Source of the DNA: an uncultured Clostridium sp.
GTDB lineage: Bacteria > Bacillota > Clostridia > Clostridiales > Clostridiaceae
Direction of reading: 5' to 3'
Length of the DNA stretch: 46,688 nt
Assembly: GCA_934755305.1 (NCBI GenBank)
Contig: CAKVLD010000019.1
Coordinates: 1 to 46,688, forward strand
Part shown: positions 32,751 to 41,219 of the stretch, piece by piece
Layout of the letters: each line of letters opens with the position of its first letter
How positions within the stretch are numbered: position 1 is the stretch's first letter
Translations under genes and position numbers: made by a program
Notes under the pieces: model-generated
The model's input: the letters and a program-made list of their open reading frames with translations, nothing else
Databases searched by the model: none
What the model was told of the DNA's origin: nothing

Positions 32751-32786
32751 AAAAAGGAAGGCAATATTCTGATTGCTCTTCCTTAA
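32751..32786 (-). terminator. Terminator of the aspS-gatCAB operon
   Basis: On the minus strand AAGGAAG-GCAAT pairs with ATTGC-CTTCCTT and is followed by TTTTTT. It sits directly after gatB. Confidence 0.85.
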
Positions 32787-32790
32787 AAAA

Positions 32791-34230
32791 TTAACGATTT
32801 TTTAAAGCTTTTGCTAGCATTTCATTAGCTACTTTAGGATTAGCTTTACCTTTTGTAGCTTTCATAATTTGTCCCATTAAGAAGCCAGCAGCTTTAGATT
32901 TACCTAATTTAAAATCTTCGATAGATTTTGGATTAGTATCTAATATATTTTCTATAATACTAGTTAATTCAGAAGTATCACTAATTTGAGATAATCCTTT
33001 TTCTTCAACTATTTTAATAGGAGAGTTACCTGTTTTAAACATTTCTTCAAAAACTTCTTTGCCTACAGTTGTGCTTATTTTATTATCATCAATTAATTTA
33101 ATAAGTTCAGCTAAAATATTTGAAGTTATTTTTAAATCACAAGATTTAACATTAAGTTCTTTAGTAAGTCTTAATAAATCTCCTAATATCCAGTTAGAAA
33201 CACTCTTTGCTTTAGATCCTAATTTTATAGTGTCTTCAAATAGAGCAGCAAGGAATTTATCTCCTATAATTATATCAACTTCATTTTCTGATAATGAGTA
33301 AGTTTTTATAAATCTTTCTTTTCTATCTCTAGGCATTTCAGGTAGATTAGATTGAATTTCTTGGATTTGTTCCTCTTTTATTATAATTGGAACTAAATCA
33401 GGTTCTGGAAAATATCTATAATCATGTGCATCCTCTTTACTTCTCATAGGTACAGTTCTTCCTTTTCCATTATCCCATCTTCTAGTTTCTTGTTTTATTT
33501 TGTATTCTTCACCATAAATGTAAAGTTCTCTTTGACGTTTTTCTTCTTTTTCTAGAGCTTTTTGAAGTTCTTTAAAGGAACTTATATTTTTCATTTCTAC
33601 CTTAGTATTTAATTTATCAGATCCAGCTTCTCTAATAGAAATATTAGCATCACATCTTAGAGAACCTTCCTCCATTCTACAGTCAGAAATATCAGCGTAT
33701 TCTAGAATTGATTTTATTGTTTTAAAATAAGTAACAGCTTCTAGTGGTGAACGTAGGTCTGGCTCAGAAACCATTTCTATAAGAGGAACACCAACACGGT
33801 TGTAATCTATATATGAAACATTATTATCATCATCATGAACTAATTTTCCTGCATCTTCTTCTATGTGGATTCTATTTAAACGAATTTTTTTTGTAGTTCC
33901 ATTAACATCTATTTCTACATATCCATTTGAACATAAAGGTAAATCAAATTGTGAAGTTTGATATGCCTTTGGAAGGTCAGGATAGAAGTAATTTTTTCTA
34001 TCCATTTTATTTAATTTATTTATATCACAATGAAACGCCTTACCTGCTTTAATTGCTAATGCTACTACTTCTTCATTAAGTACAGGAAGAGTTCCAGGTA
34101 ATCCTAAGCAAATAGGACAAGTATTATGATTAGGCTCTGTACCAAACTCAGTGGAGCATGAACAGAAAATTTTTGTTTTAGTTTTTAATTCGGCATGTAT
34201 TTCAAGACCTATTACAGTTTCTAAACTCAT
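32791..34230 (-). CDS. gatB: Asp/Glu-tRNA amidotransferase subunit B
   Basis: 479 residues, typical length. GatB binds the mischarged tRNA and holds the kinase site that activates the Asp or Glu. ETVIGLEIHAELKTKTKIFC starts the catalytic cradle; the zinc ligands CSC and CPIC are at about 23-42; RMEEGSLRCDANIS and the DAHDYRYFPEPDL motif are present. The helical and Yqey-like tail domains end in KATKGKANPKVANEML (about 460-475). AAAGGAAG lies before ATG 34230. It is last in aspS-gatC-gatA-gatB and works with GatA and GatC to convert Asp-tRNA(Asn) to Asn-tRNA(Asn). Confidence 0.96.
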   Translation of the reverse strand: MSLETVIGLEIHAELKTKTKIFCSCSTEFGTEPNHNTCPICLGLPGTLPVLNEEVVALAIKAGKAFHCDINKLNKMDRKNYFYPDLPKAYQTSQFDLPLCSNGYVEIDVNGTTKKIRLNRIHIEEDAGKLVHDDDNNVSYIDYNRVGVPLIEMVSEPDLRSPLEAVTYFKTIKSILEYADISDCRMEEGSLRCDANISIREAGSDKLNTKVEMKNISSFKELQKALEKEEKRQRELYIYGEEYKIKQETRRWDNGKGRTVPMRSKEDAHDYRYFPEPDLVPIIIKEEQIQEIQSNLPEMPRDRKERFIKTYSLSENEVDIIIGDKFLAALFEDTIKLGSKAKSVSNWILGDLLRLTKELNVKSCDLKITSNILAELIKLIDDNKISTTVGKEVFEEMFKTGNSPIKIVEEKGLSQISDTSELTSIIENILDTNPKSIEDFKLGKSKAAGFLMGQIMKATKGKANPKVANEMLAKALKNR

Positions 34231-34250
34231 ATTTATCTTCCTTTCTAAAG

Positions 34251-35714
34251 CTATGCAATTGGAGCAAGGGTAGTTATTTTTACTTCTTGTTCTATAGCGT
34301 AAGCCACTTTAAATATTTTTTCTTCACCAAAATGAGGACCAAGTATTTGAAGTCCTATAGGTAATCCAGATTTACTTTTTGATACTGGTAATGATATAGC
34401 TGGAATACCAGCAAGATTAATATTTATAGTATAAATATCTGCTAAATACATTTGTAATGGATCAGATACTTTTTCTCCACATTTAAATGGTAGAGTAGGG
34501 GATGTTGGACTTAATATAACATCATATTCTTCAAATACTTTTTTAAATTCTTCTTTTATTTTCTTTTTTAATTTTTGAGCTCTGTTATAATAAGCATCAT
34601 AATATCCAGAAGAAAGAGCATAAGTTCCAAGCATAATTCTTCTTTTAACTTCAGGTCCAAAAGCTTCAGTTCTTGATTTTAACATTAGTTCATCTACACT
34701 TGAAAATTCTTTTGGTCTATACCCATATCTAATACCATCAAATCTAGCTAAATTTGAACTAGCTTCAGCAGAAGAAATTATATAATATGTAGATAATCCT
34801 TCTTCAGTTATAGGTAAAGAAATTTCTGTAACTTCAGCACCTAAAGATTTTAATAATTCAATAGTATTTAGTAAAGAATCTTTAATTTCATCATCCAGAG
34901 CAGATTTGAAAAATTCCTTAGGAACAGCTACTTTCATTCCCTTAACGCCATCAGCTAAAGTAGGTAAGTATTCAGTATGAATATCATCTTTATTAGTGGT
35001 TGAATCAAGTTTATCATCACCTTGTATAACTTGAAGAGTTAAAGCAGCATCCTTAACAGATTTAGCAAATGGTCCTATTTGGTCTAAAGAAGATCCAAAT
35101 GCTATAAGGCCAAATCTTGAAACTAAGCCGTAAGTAGGTTTTAAGCCAACTACACCACAAAATGCAGCTGGTTGTCTAATAGATCCTCCAGTATCTGAAC
35201 CTAAAGATATAGGTGCAAGTCCAGCAGCTACACAAGCAGCAGAACCTCCTGAAGACCCACCAGGAACTCTTTCTAAATCCCAAGGATTTCTAGTTACTTG
35301 AAAAGCAGAGTTTTCTGTAGAAGATCCCATGGCGAATTCATCCATATTAGTTTTTCCAACTATTATCGCATCTTCTTTTAAAAGCTTTTCTATTACAGTA
35401 GCGTTGTAAGGAGGTATAAAGTCTTCAAGTATTTTTGAGGCACAAGTAGTGGTAATTCCATCAATACAAATATTATCTTTAATAGCTATAGGAACACCTG
35501 CTAGAGTACCTACAGGCTCATTATTTGCTATCTTTTTATCAACTATTTTCGCCTTATCTAAAGCTTCTTTTTCGCATAATTTAAGATAAGATTTTACTTT
35601 AGGATCAATAGTTTTTATTCTTTCAAATAAAGATGTTATAACTTCTACAGCAGTAAAACTTCCATCTTTAATTCCATCTCTTATTTGTGATATATCCATT
35701 TGTTCTATTTTCAT
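34251..35714 (-). CDS. gatA: Asp/Glu-tRNA amidotransferase subunit A (amidase)
   Basis: 487 residues. GatA releases ammonia from glutamine and passes it to GatB. The amidase signature is complete, with the Ser-cisSer-Lys triad at K79 (PIAIKDN), S154 (PGGSSGGSAA) and nucleophile S178 (SDTGGSIRQPA), the same numbering as characterised GatA proteins. The gene lies 13 bases after gatC and 20 before gatB with its own ribosome site (AGGCGGTGA). It belongs to the transamidation operon controlled by the T-box leader upstream of aspS. Confidence 0.96.
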   Translation of the reverse strand: MKIEQMDISQIRDGIKDGSFTAVEVITSLFERIKTIDPKVKSYLKLCEKEALDKAKIVDKKIANNEPVGTLAGVPIAIKDNICIDGITTTCASKILEDFIPPYNATVIEKLLKEDAIIVGKTNMDEFAMGSSTENSAFQVTRNPWDLERVPGGSSGGSAACVAAGLAPISLGSDTGGSIRQPAAFCGVVGLKPTYGLVSRFGLIAFGSSLDQIGPFAKSVKDAALTLQVIQGDDKLDSTTNKDDIHTEYLPTLADGVKGMKVAVPKEFFKSALDDEIKDSLLNTIELLKSLGAEVTEISLPITEEGLSTYYIISSAEASSNLARFDGIRYGYRPKEFSSVDELMLKSRTEAFGPEVKRRIMLGTYALSSGYYDAYYNRAQKLKKKIKEEFKKVFEEYDVILSPTSPTLPFKCGEKVSDPLQMYLADIYTININLAGIPAISLPVSKSKSGLPIGLQILGPHFGEEKIFKVAYAIEQEVKITTLAPIA

Positions 35715-35727
35715 AATATTTCACCGC

Positions 35728-36015
35728 CTATTCAATAATTTTAGGAACCATTATTGTAGTATCCTTCATAGATTTTGTATTTTGAAATAATTTCTTTTTA
35801 TCTTCAAATTGTTTTACTTCGTCTTTTCTAAGTACAGGCCTTAAGTCATCTGACATAAGATCTAAGTTAATACCGCTTAAATCAAATTTATCTATAGATT
35901 CAAAGTGAGATAAAATACTTTCAAATTCCTTTGCAAGTTTCTTTGTTTCTTCCTCTGTAAATTGCAATTTTGCAAGTTTTGCTATATACTCAACATCTTT
36001 AATTTCAACTTTCAT
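35728..36015 (-). CDS. gatC: Asp/Glu-tRNA amidotransferase subunit C
   Basis: 95 residues, the usual small GatC, which wraps around GatA and stabilises the GatAB complex. Recognised by VEYIAKLAKLQFTEEE near the N-terminus, the helix ESILSHFESIDKFDLSGI, and LRPVLRKDEV in the middle. AGGAGG lies before ATG 36015. It sits 12 bases after aspS and 13 before gatA, so the four genes form one translationally tight operon. Confidence 0.93.
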   Translation of the reverse strand: MKVEIKDVEYIAKLAKLQFTEEETKKLAKEFESILSHFESIDKFDLSGINLDLMSDDLRPVLRKDEVKQFEDKKKLFQNTKSMKDTTIMVPKIIE

Positions 36016-36027
36016 ATTAATATCCTC

Positions 36028-37317
36028 CTATGGTTCTAATCTCTTTAAGTCTCTTGGAAGTAATGTAGCTTCTCTTATATTTTCAAGTCCTAATATCTTT
36101 AATGTAAGTCTTTCAAGTCCAATGGCTAAACCACCATGAGGAGGCATACCATATTTAAAGGTTTCAAGATAAAATCCAAAGTCGTCAGGATTTAATCCAA
36201 ACTTTTTAATATTTTCTTTTAACATTTCATAGTTATGAATTCTTTGACCACCAGTAGTGATTTCAAGACCATTAAATATTAAGTCAAAACTTTTTGTAAG
36301 CCCTGGTTTTTCACTATCTGGCATAGCATACATAGGTCTTTTTGCTATAGGATATTCTGTAAGGAATACAAGGTCACAACCGTATTTTTCCTTAGTATAT
36401 TTACAAATTAATACTTCACCTTCTGCATCAATGTTACCAACGGGAGATTTTTTGCCGTATTCTTTAAGAAGAATTTCATGAGCTTCTGCTAAAGGAATTC
36501 TTGGAATTTCTAATTTTTCAGGAAGAGTAACTGAATACATATCTAACTCTTTTGAACATTTTTGTTTTAAAATACCATACAGATAGTTTAAAAATCCTTC
36601 CTCTAAATCCATAAGTTCTGTCTCATCTTTTATAAATCCCATTTCAATATCAAGACTTATATATTCATTTAAATGTCTCCAAGTATTATGGAGCTCAGCT
36701 CTATAGGCAGGTGCTACTTCAAAAACTCTTTCAAATCCAGCTCCAACCATCATTTGTTTATAGAATTGAGGACTTTGAGCTAAGAAAGCACGTCTTCCAA
36801 AGTAGTCAACTGTAAACATTTCAGATCCACCTTCAGTACTTGATGATATTACTTTTGGTGTATGAATTTCAGAAAATCTTCTTTCTTTAAGATAATCTCT
36901 AAAAGCATCTGTTATAGTTTCTTGAACTTTAAATATTGCTTGTTCTTTAGGGCTTCTTAAAGAAAGACCTCTATAATCTAATTGTTTTTCAAGAGAGGTT
37001 TTTTGTTTAAATCCATTAATTGAAAATGGAAGTTTATCGTAAAATACATCACCGATTATAGTGAATTCTTTAACATCTATTTCTATTCCAGAAGGAGCTT
37101 TTTCGTTTAACACCTTTTCTCCAATGACTTCTAAGCACATTTCAAGTTTTAATTTCTTAGATTCTTCTTTTTCCATGACTAATTGAATAATTCCAGTTTT
37201 ATCCCTAAGCTGTACAAATGAAATAGTACTAAGTTCTGTAATTTTATGAACCCATCCTTTAATAAGTACAGTACTTTCTTTTGATTTTTTTATATCTGAT
37301 ACATAAATTCTTTCCAT
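36028..37317 (-). CDS. aspS: Non-discriminating (archaeal-type) aspartyl-tRNA synthetase
   Basis: 429 residues: OB-fold anticodon domain (1-105; WVHKI, VQLRDKTGIIQLV) directly followed by the class II core, without the GAD insertion found in ~590-residue bacterial AspRS. Motif 2 is FEVAPAYRAELHNTWRHLNE (about 199-218) and motif 3 is GGLAIGLERLTLKILGL (about 399-415). This short type charges both tRNA(Asp) and tRNA(Asn) with aspartate; its position in front of gatCAB shows that Asp-tRNA(Asn) is the intended product for transamidation. A long canonical AspRS is presumably encoded elsewhere. AAGGAGG precedes ATG 37317. Regulated by the two-module T-box leader. Confidence 0.92.
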   Translation of the reverse strand: MERIYVSDIKKSKESTVLIKGWVHKITELSTISFVQLRDKTGIIQLVMEKEESKKLKLEMCLEVIGEKVLNEKAPSGIEIDVKEFTIIGDVFYDKLPFSINGFKQKTSLEKQLDYRGLSLRSPKEQAIFKVQETITDAFRDYLKERRFSEIHTPKVISSSTEGGSEMFTVDYFGRRAFLAQSPQFYKQMMVGAGFERVFEVAPAYRAELHNTWRHLNEYISLDIEMGFIKDETELMDLEEGFLNYLYGILKQKCSKELDMYSVTLPEKLEIPRIPLAEAHEILLKEYGKKSPVGNIDAEGEVLICKYTKEKYGCDLVFLTEYPIAKRPMYAMPDSEKPGLTKSFDLIFNGLEITTGGQRIHNYEMLKENIKKFGLNPDDFGFYLETFKYGMPPHGGLAIGLERLTLKILGLENIREATLLPRDLKRLEP

Positions 37318-37360
37318 AGTTTTTTGCCTCCTTAAAATTAATTAATTAGAGCTTCTAATA

Positions 37361-37430
37361 AAAAACGTCCCTATGTCCTTTAAGGTATAAGGACATAGGG
37401 ACGAAGAAAATTCCGTGGTGCCACCCTAGT
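37361..37430 (-). ncRNA. Second T-box antiterminator/terminator module, without its own Stem I
   Basis: Minus strand: CTAACTAGGGTGGCACCACGG (T-box core GGGTGGCACCACGG, 37426-37413) is followed by the terminator CGTCCCTATGTCC/GGACATAGGGACG and TTTTTT. Only about 45 bases separate it from the first module's terminator, too few for another specifier stem. It therefore lies in series behind the first module. Confidence 0.8.
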
Positions 37431-37474
37431 TAGCTAGAGAAAAATTTAGGTTACATATGTATAAAGGTATAAAA

Positions 37475-37745
37475 AAAGTTCCTATACTTATGTATAGGAA
37501 CGGATATCCGCGGTGCCACCCTAAATTAGCTTTAGCTCACTCATATTGGTACAAAAGCATCTCAACTTTAATACCTAGTCATTTTAACGGTTGACTACCG
37601 GCTAAGTCTACTCTTTACATTTCGGTTAGCGTCTCAAAGGTGTTCTTCCATACAAACTTCATACTAGGCTTTCACCGTCCCTAGCTCGCTTGAAATCAGA
37701 TAAGTATTTACTCTCCTCATCATCGACTTATTAAAAGCTAATTAA
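37475..37745 (-). ncRNA. T-box leader of aspS-gatCAB (Asn specifier), first module
   Basis: Minus strand. Stem I contains GAAG-AAC-ACCTTTGAG, aligned with the thrS leader's GAAG-ACC-ACCTCTGAG, so the specifier is AAC (Asn) at 37644-37642. The antiterminator carries GGGTGGCACCGCGG at about 37508-37522, followed by the terminator GTTCCTATAC/GTATAGGAAC (37478-37501) and seven T. An Asn specifier fits an operon that makes Asn-tRNA(Asn). Confidence 0.92.
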
Positions 37746-37755
37746 ATTATTTATT

Positions 37756-37784
37756 ATTATATGCTTGTTATTTTAATAAATCAA
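37756..37784 (-). promoter_or_regulatory. aspS-gatCAB promoter
   Basis: On the minus strand TTGATT (37784-37779), 17-base spacer, TATAAT (37761-37756). Confidence 0.8.
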
Positions 37785-37905
37785 TACTTTTATCGCAAAA
37801 ATATTAATAAAAACCCAAAAGAATGATAAAAGTTAAAATGTTAAGTAGAAAGGTTATTGACGTTTTGAAGATGCTTTTAAAACTTAAAAAAATAAATATT
37901 TTTTT

Positions 37906-38000
37906 AATGCATTTACATCAAAAAAATATTTGCATCAAAAGAATATATATTTTTTTAGCAAATTTGCATCATAAAAATATATATTTTTACGATGTAAAAT
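37906..38000. repeat. TTTRCATCA repeats upstream of the esterase gene
   Basis: TTTACATCA (37912-37920) and TTTGCATCA (37929-37937, 37963-37971) are each followed by an A-rich and ATATATATTTTT stretch. The block ends in the reverse complement GATGTAAA (37991-37998). A 64-codon frame crosses it but looks accidental. It may bind a regulator of the gene at 38082. Besides this, the 37785-38081 gap holds nothing I can name. Confidence 0.45.
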
Positions 38001-38081
38001 GGATATTTGAGGAATAAAAATAAAAATCAAATATTTCTAAGTGGTAAAATTAGGTGTTACTAAGATATATGGAGGGGTTTT

Positions 38082-39227
38082 ATGAAAAAATTTAAAAAGT
38101 TATTATCTGTATTAGTATTAATATTATTTTCAATGTTAAGTATTAATGTACATGCATTGGAAAACAGTACTTTAACAGAGCAAAAATTTTTAGCAAACGA
38201 TACTAATGTTAAGATGTTAGGAAGAACTTATTTTTACAATGATGCTTTATGGTTTTCATTATCAGGATCTGGAGCAGAATTTAAATTTACAGGAACAAAA
38301 GCAGAGATAACAATGGTTGGAGATTATATGGCATCATCTCAAAATAGAGCTAGATTTTCTATTTATGTTAATGATAAGTTAGTGATAGATGATATGTTAT
38401 CGGATACTGAAAAAACTTATAATATCTTTGAAAGTAAAGAAGAGGAAGTGGTTCATGTGAAAGTTATAAAGCTTTCGGAATCATGTAATTCTACTATTGG
38501 AATTAAAGATATTAATGTGGTTTCAGAAAATGGAATACATCCATCTAAAAATAAGACTCATAAAATTGAATTTATAGGAGATTCAATTACTTGTGGTTAT
38601 GGGGTAGATGCTAAAGATCAGAATGAAAGCTTTAAAACAGATACAGAAGATTTCTCAAAGACTTATGCTTATAAAACTGCAGAAGCTTTAGATGCAGATT
38701 ATAGTGTAGTTTCATATAGTGGTTATGGAGTAGTATCAGGAGTTACTTCAGGGGTTAAAAATACAAATCAATTAGTACCTAAATATTATGATAAAGTAGG
38801 ATATTCTTATGGTAGATTTAATAGCAGTTTAGATCCAGCATCACTTTTGTGGGATTTTAATAAGTTTGAACCAGAAGTTATTGTGATTAATCTTGGTACA
38901 AATGATTCAACTTATTGTACAAATGAAGAAAGAAAAGGGGAATTTATAGATGCGTATATAGATTTCTTAAAAGATATACGTAGTAAGAACCCAAATGCTA
39001 AAATATTATGTACTTTAGGTATGATGGGAGATACTTTATATAATTCTGTAAAGAAAGCAAGTATATTATATAGTATGGAAACTGGTGATAGAAATATTTC
39101 AGCTATGAAATTTGATAATCAAAATATGAATGATGGACTTGGAGCAGATTGGCATCCAAGTAATTTGACTCATACAAAAGCAGCTAATAAACTAACAACT
39201 AGAATTAAAGAATTGATGGGGTGGTAG
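38082..39227 (+). CDS. Secreted SGNH esterase, carbohydrate esterase family 2-like
   Basis: 381 residues. A signal peptide (basic MKKFKK, hydrophobic core, cleavage after VHA at about residue 25) sends it outside. An N-terminal beta-sandwich (about 40-155; GSGAEFKFTGTKAEITMVGD) precedes an SGNH hydrolase domain: FIGDSITCGYG with the nucleophile Ser, Gly in SYSGYGVVSG, GTNDS with Asn, and ADWHPSNLTH with the Asp/His pair. This jelly-roll plus SGNH layout is that of CE2 enzymes, which remove acetyl groups from xylan or other glycans. Ribosome site GGAGGGG. Monocistronic; no polysaccharide-utilisation genes adjoin it. Confidence 0.82.
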   Translation: MKKFKKLLSVLVLILFSMLSINVHALENSTLTEQKFLANDTNVKMLGRTYFYNDALWFSLSGSGAEFKFTGTKAEITMVGDYMASSQNRARFSIYVNDKLVIDDMLSDTEKTYNIFESKEEEVVHVKVIKLSESCNSTIGIKDINVVSENGIHPSKNKTHKIEFIGDSITCGYGVDAKDQNESFKTDTEDFSKTYAYKTAEALDADYSVVSYSGYGVVSGVTSGVKNTNQLVPKYYDKVGYSYGRFNSSLDPASLLWDFNKFEPEVIVINLGTNDSTYCTNEERKGEFIDAYIDFLKDIRSKNPNAKILCTLGMMGDTLYNSVKKASILYSMETGDRNISAMKFDNQNMNDGLGADWHPSNLTHTKAANKLTTRIKELMGW

Positions 39228-39684
39228 TTTATACAAAGTTTTATTACTGAGAATATATTTGTTTTTATGAAACTTTAGTAGTAAAGAAGGGGATGTAGCA
39301 CAAATTATAATTAAAAATTTAAAATTAAAGTTTAAATTAATTTCAATTTCTGTTTCACTAAACATAGGAGTATATGCCTTTTTACTAAAAAGTTTGGGAA
39401 ATCTATATAAGTAAAATAATTTAGAAATTTGCTTAACAAAGATACATAGGATAGCACCTAAAATACATACATATATTTTTATACCTCCATTTCTTATTTG
39501 CAAGTGAAATTTTTTACATCTATATACTACCAGATTATTCAATTAAAATAAATGAATAGAAACTGAAAGAGAGTTTTATAGAAATAGATAGAGATATAAG
39601 TCGATTTGATTAAATTACATATTTAATATAAAATTACATTAAATAGAAAAGTATTGTTGTAAATTATTAATAGGGAGGGTAAGT
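39228..39684. other. Intergenic region without a convincing gene
   Basis: No terminator with a clear T-run, no RNA gene. A 116-codon frame on the minus strand (39192-39542, TTG start) contains one hydrophobic stretch (VCILGAILCIFVKQI) but runs into the esterase gene. A shorter + strand frame without a start encodes SLNIGVYAFLLKSLGNLYK before a stop. Either could be debris of a lost membrane protein gene; neither is supported enough to call. Confidence 0.4.
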
Positions 39685-40371
39685 ATGGATAATAGAGGTG
39701 GATTGATAAATAGTAAATTATATACTATTTTAAATTATATATTTTACTTTTTTATGACTAATATATTTTTTCTATTAGTTATATCACCATTTTTAATATA
39801 TAGTTTTGTAGCTGGAAGAAATATTTCATTACCAATATTTCTTATATTTTCTATATTATTAGGACCAGCAGTAACAACATTGTGCTCAGTAATGATGAGA
39901 TTAATATCAGGAGAGGATACTACAGCTTTTAAAGATTTTTTTCATTTTTATAAATTAAATTTAATACAAGGTATAGCAGTATCAATAATTTTAAATTTAT
40001 TAATAACAGTAGGCTATATAGATATGGGCTATTTTAGTTCTAATGGACAAGATATATTATCTTATATATTTTTAGCTTACATTGTTTTAATATTAGGTAT
40101 TGCATTCTATATTTATCCGTTAATATCAAGATATAATTTGAAAACTGTACATGCTTTTCAGATGGCAATAATTTTATTTTTTAAGAAACCTTATATAAGT
40201 TTAACGGGAATATCAATTATAATAATTATATTAGGTCTAATAAGACTAAATAGTTTAGCTTTAGTTGGGGTATTGTTTGGAGCTAGTGTTATAGCTTATT
40301 TAATAATGAAAATAGAATATAAGATGATAGTGTCATTAGAGAAGTCTATTAAGGATAAATATTCAAATTAG
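39685..40371 (+). CDS. DUF624 (YesL-like) membrane protein
   Basis: 228 residues with about six membrane helices: near residues 15-42, 50-70, 92-112, 125-145, 170-188 and 192-210. The run NIFFLLVISPFLIYSF, then LGPAVTTLCSVMMRLISGED, and the stretch FKDFFHFYKLNLIQG are typical of the DUF624/YesL family. Family members often accompany sugar ABC transporters and glycoside hydrolases in Firmicutes; the molecular role is not known. GGGAGGG precedes the ATG. The TAG stop supplies the first base of a GATGTTAT repeat end. Confidence 0.75.
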   Translation: MDNRGGLINSKLYTILNYIFYFFMTNIFFLLVISPFLIYSFVAGRNISLPIFLIFSILLGPAVTTLCSVMMRLISGEDTTAFKDFFHFYKLNLIQGIAVSIILNLLITVGYIDMGYFSSNGQDILSYIFLAYIVLILGIAFYIYPLISRYNLKTVHAFQMAIILFFKKPYISLTGISIIIIILGLIRLNSLALVGVLFGASVIAYLIMKIEYKMIVSLEKSIKDKYSN

Positions 40372-40420
40372 ATGTTATTATAACTAAAAGAATATTTATA
40401 TATTTATAAGTAAACCAGTT
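40371..40420. repeat. Stem-loop repeat, copy III (left end, degenerate)
   Basis: GATGTTATTATAACTAAAAG starts on the last base of the preceding stop codon, as in copy I at 16013. It is followed by a short A/T stem-like stretch (TATTTATATATTTATAA), and the rest of the element is not recognisable. It sits before the fsa gene. Confidence 0.55.
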
Positions 40421-40561
40421 AAAATTTAAGTTATAAATGAAGAAAGTTGTAGTAACAGTGTTGCTGATTTCAAAGAATTGTACTTGTTTGGGGCAACAAT
40501 GATACTTATTTAAGAATTCTTAGAAATTAGGTAAAAAATAAAAAGGGGGGATATTAAAAAA

Positions 40562-41209
40562 ATGAGACTTTTTTTAGACACAGCTAATGTTGAATACATT
40601 AAAGAAGCAAATGAAATGGGGGTTATATGTGGAGTCACTACTAATCCATCTTTAATTGCAAAGGAAGGTAGAGACTTTAATGAAGTTATTAAAGAAATAA
40701 CTGAAATTGTTGATGGACCAATAAGTGGAGAAGTTATTAGTGAAGATGCAAAAGGTATGATAGAAGAAGGGAGAAAAATTGCAGCAATTCATAAGAATAT
40801 GATAGTGAAGATACCTATGACTGCAGAAGGTCTTAAAGCAACTAAAGTATTAGCTAATGAAGGAATTAAGATCAATGTTACTTTAATTTTTTCAGTAAAT
40901 CAAGCTCTTTTAGCTGCTAATGCAGGGGCAACATATGTAAGTCCATTCCTTGGTAGAATTGATGATATATCTATGAATGGTATGGATTTAGTTAGGAATA
41001 TTGCAGAAATTTTTAGAGTGCATAAGATTAGCACAAAAATTATAGCTGCAAGTGTTAGAAATCCGCTACATGTTATAGAAGCTGCTAGAGCTGGAGCAGA
41101 TATAGCCACTGTTCCTTATAATTTAGTACAACAAATGATAAAACATCCTTTAACAGATCAAGGACTTGAAAAATTTAAAAAAGATTGGCAAGACGCATTT
41201 AGTAAATAG
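40562..41209 (+). CDS. fsa: Transaldolase / fructose-6-phosphate aldolase family protein
   Basis: 215 residues, a small single-barrel class I aldolase of the TalC/FSA group. The Schiff-base lysine is K83 in MIVKIPMT. Other marks are FLDTANVEYIKEA, GVTTNPSLIAKEG, INVTLIFSVNQALLAANAG (about 104-122) and SPFLGRIDD. In clostridia this short type commonly acts as transaldolase in the non-oxidative pentose phosphate pathway, which the adjoining transketolase supports; fructose-6-phosphate aldolase activity is the alternative. GGGGGG lies 11 bases before ATG 40562. Transketolase follows after ten bases. Confidence 0.9.
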   Translation: MRLFLDTANVEYIKEANEMGVICGVTTNPSLIAKEGRDFNEVIKEITEIVDGPISGEVISEDAKGMIEEGRKIAAIHKNMIVKIPMTAEGLKATKVLANEGIKINVTLIFSVNQALLAANAGATYVSPFLGRIDDISMNGMDLVRNIAEIFRVHKISTKIIAASVRNPLHVIEAARAGADIATVPYNLVQQMIKHPLTDQGLEKFKKDWQDAFSK

Positions 41210-41219
41210 GGGGATTATA

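Noticed and set aside
37823..38017. 64-codon + strand frame upstream of the esterase
   Set aside because: It consists largely of the TTTRCATCA/ATATATTTTT repeats, has no good ribosome site and gives a repetitive Lys/Ile/His peptide, so it is treated as non-coding.
39192..39542. 116-codon minus-strand frame with TTG start
   Set aside because: It runs into the 3' end of the esterase gene, has no ribosome site at the TTG, and matches no family I recognise; possibly debris of a lost membrane-protein gene.
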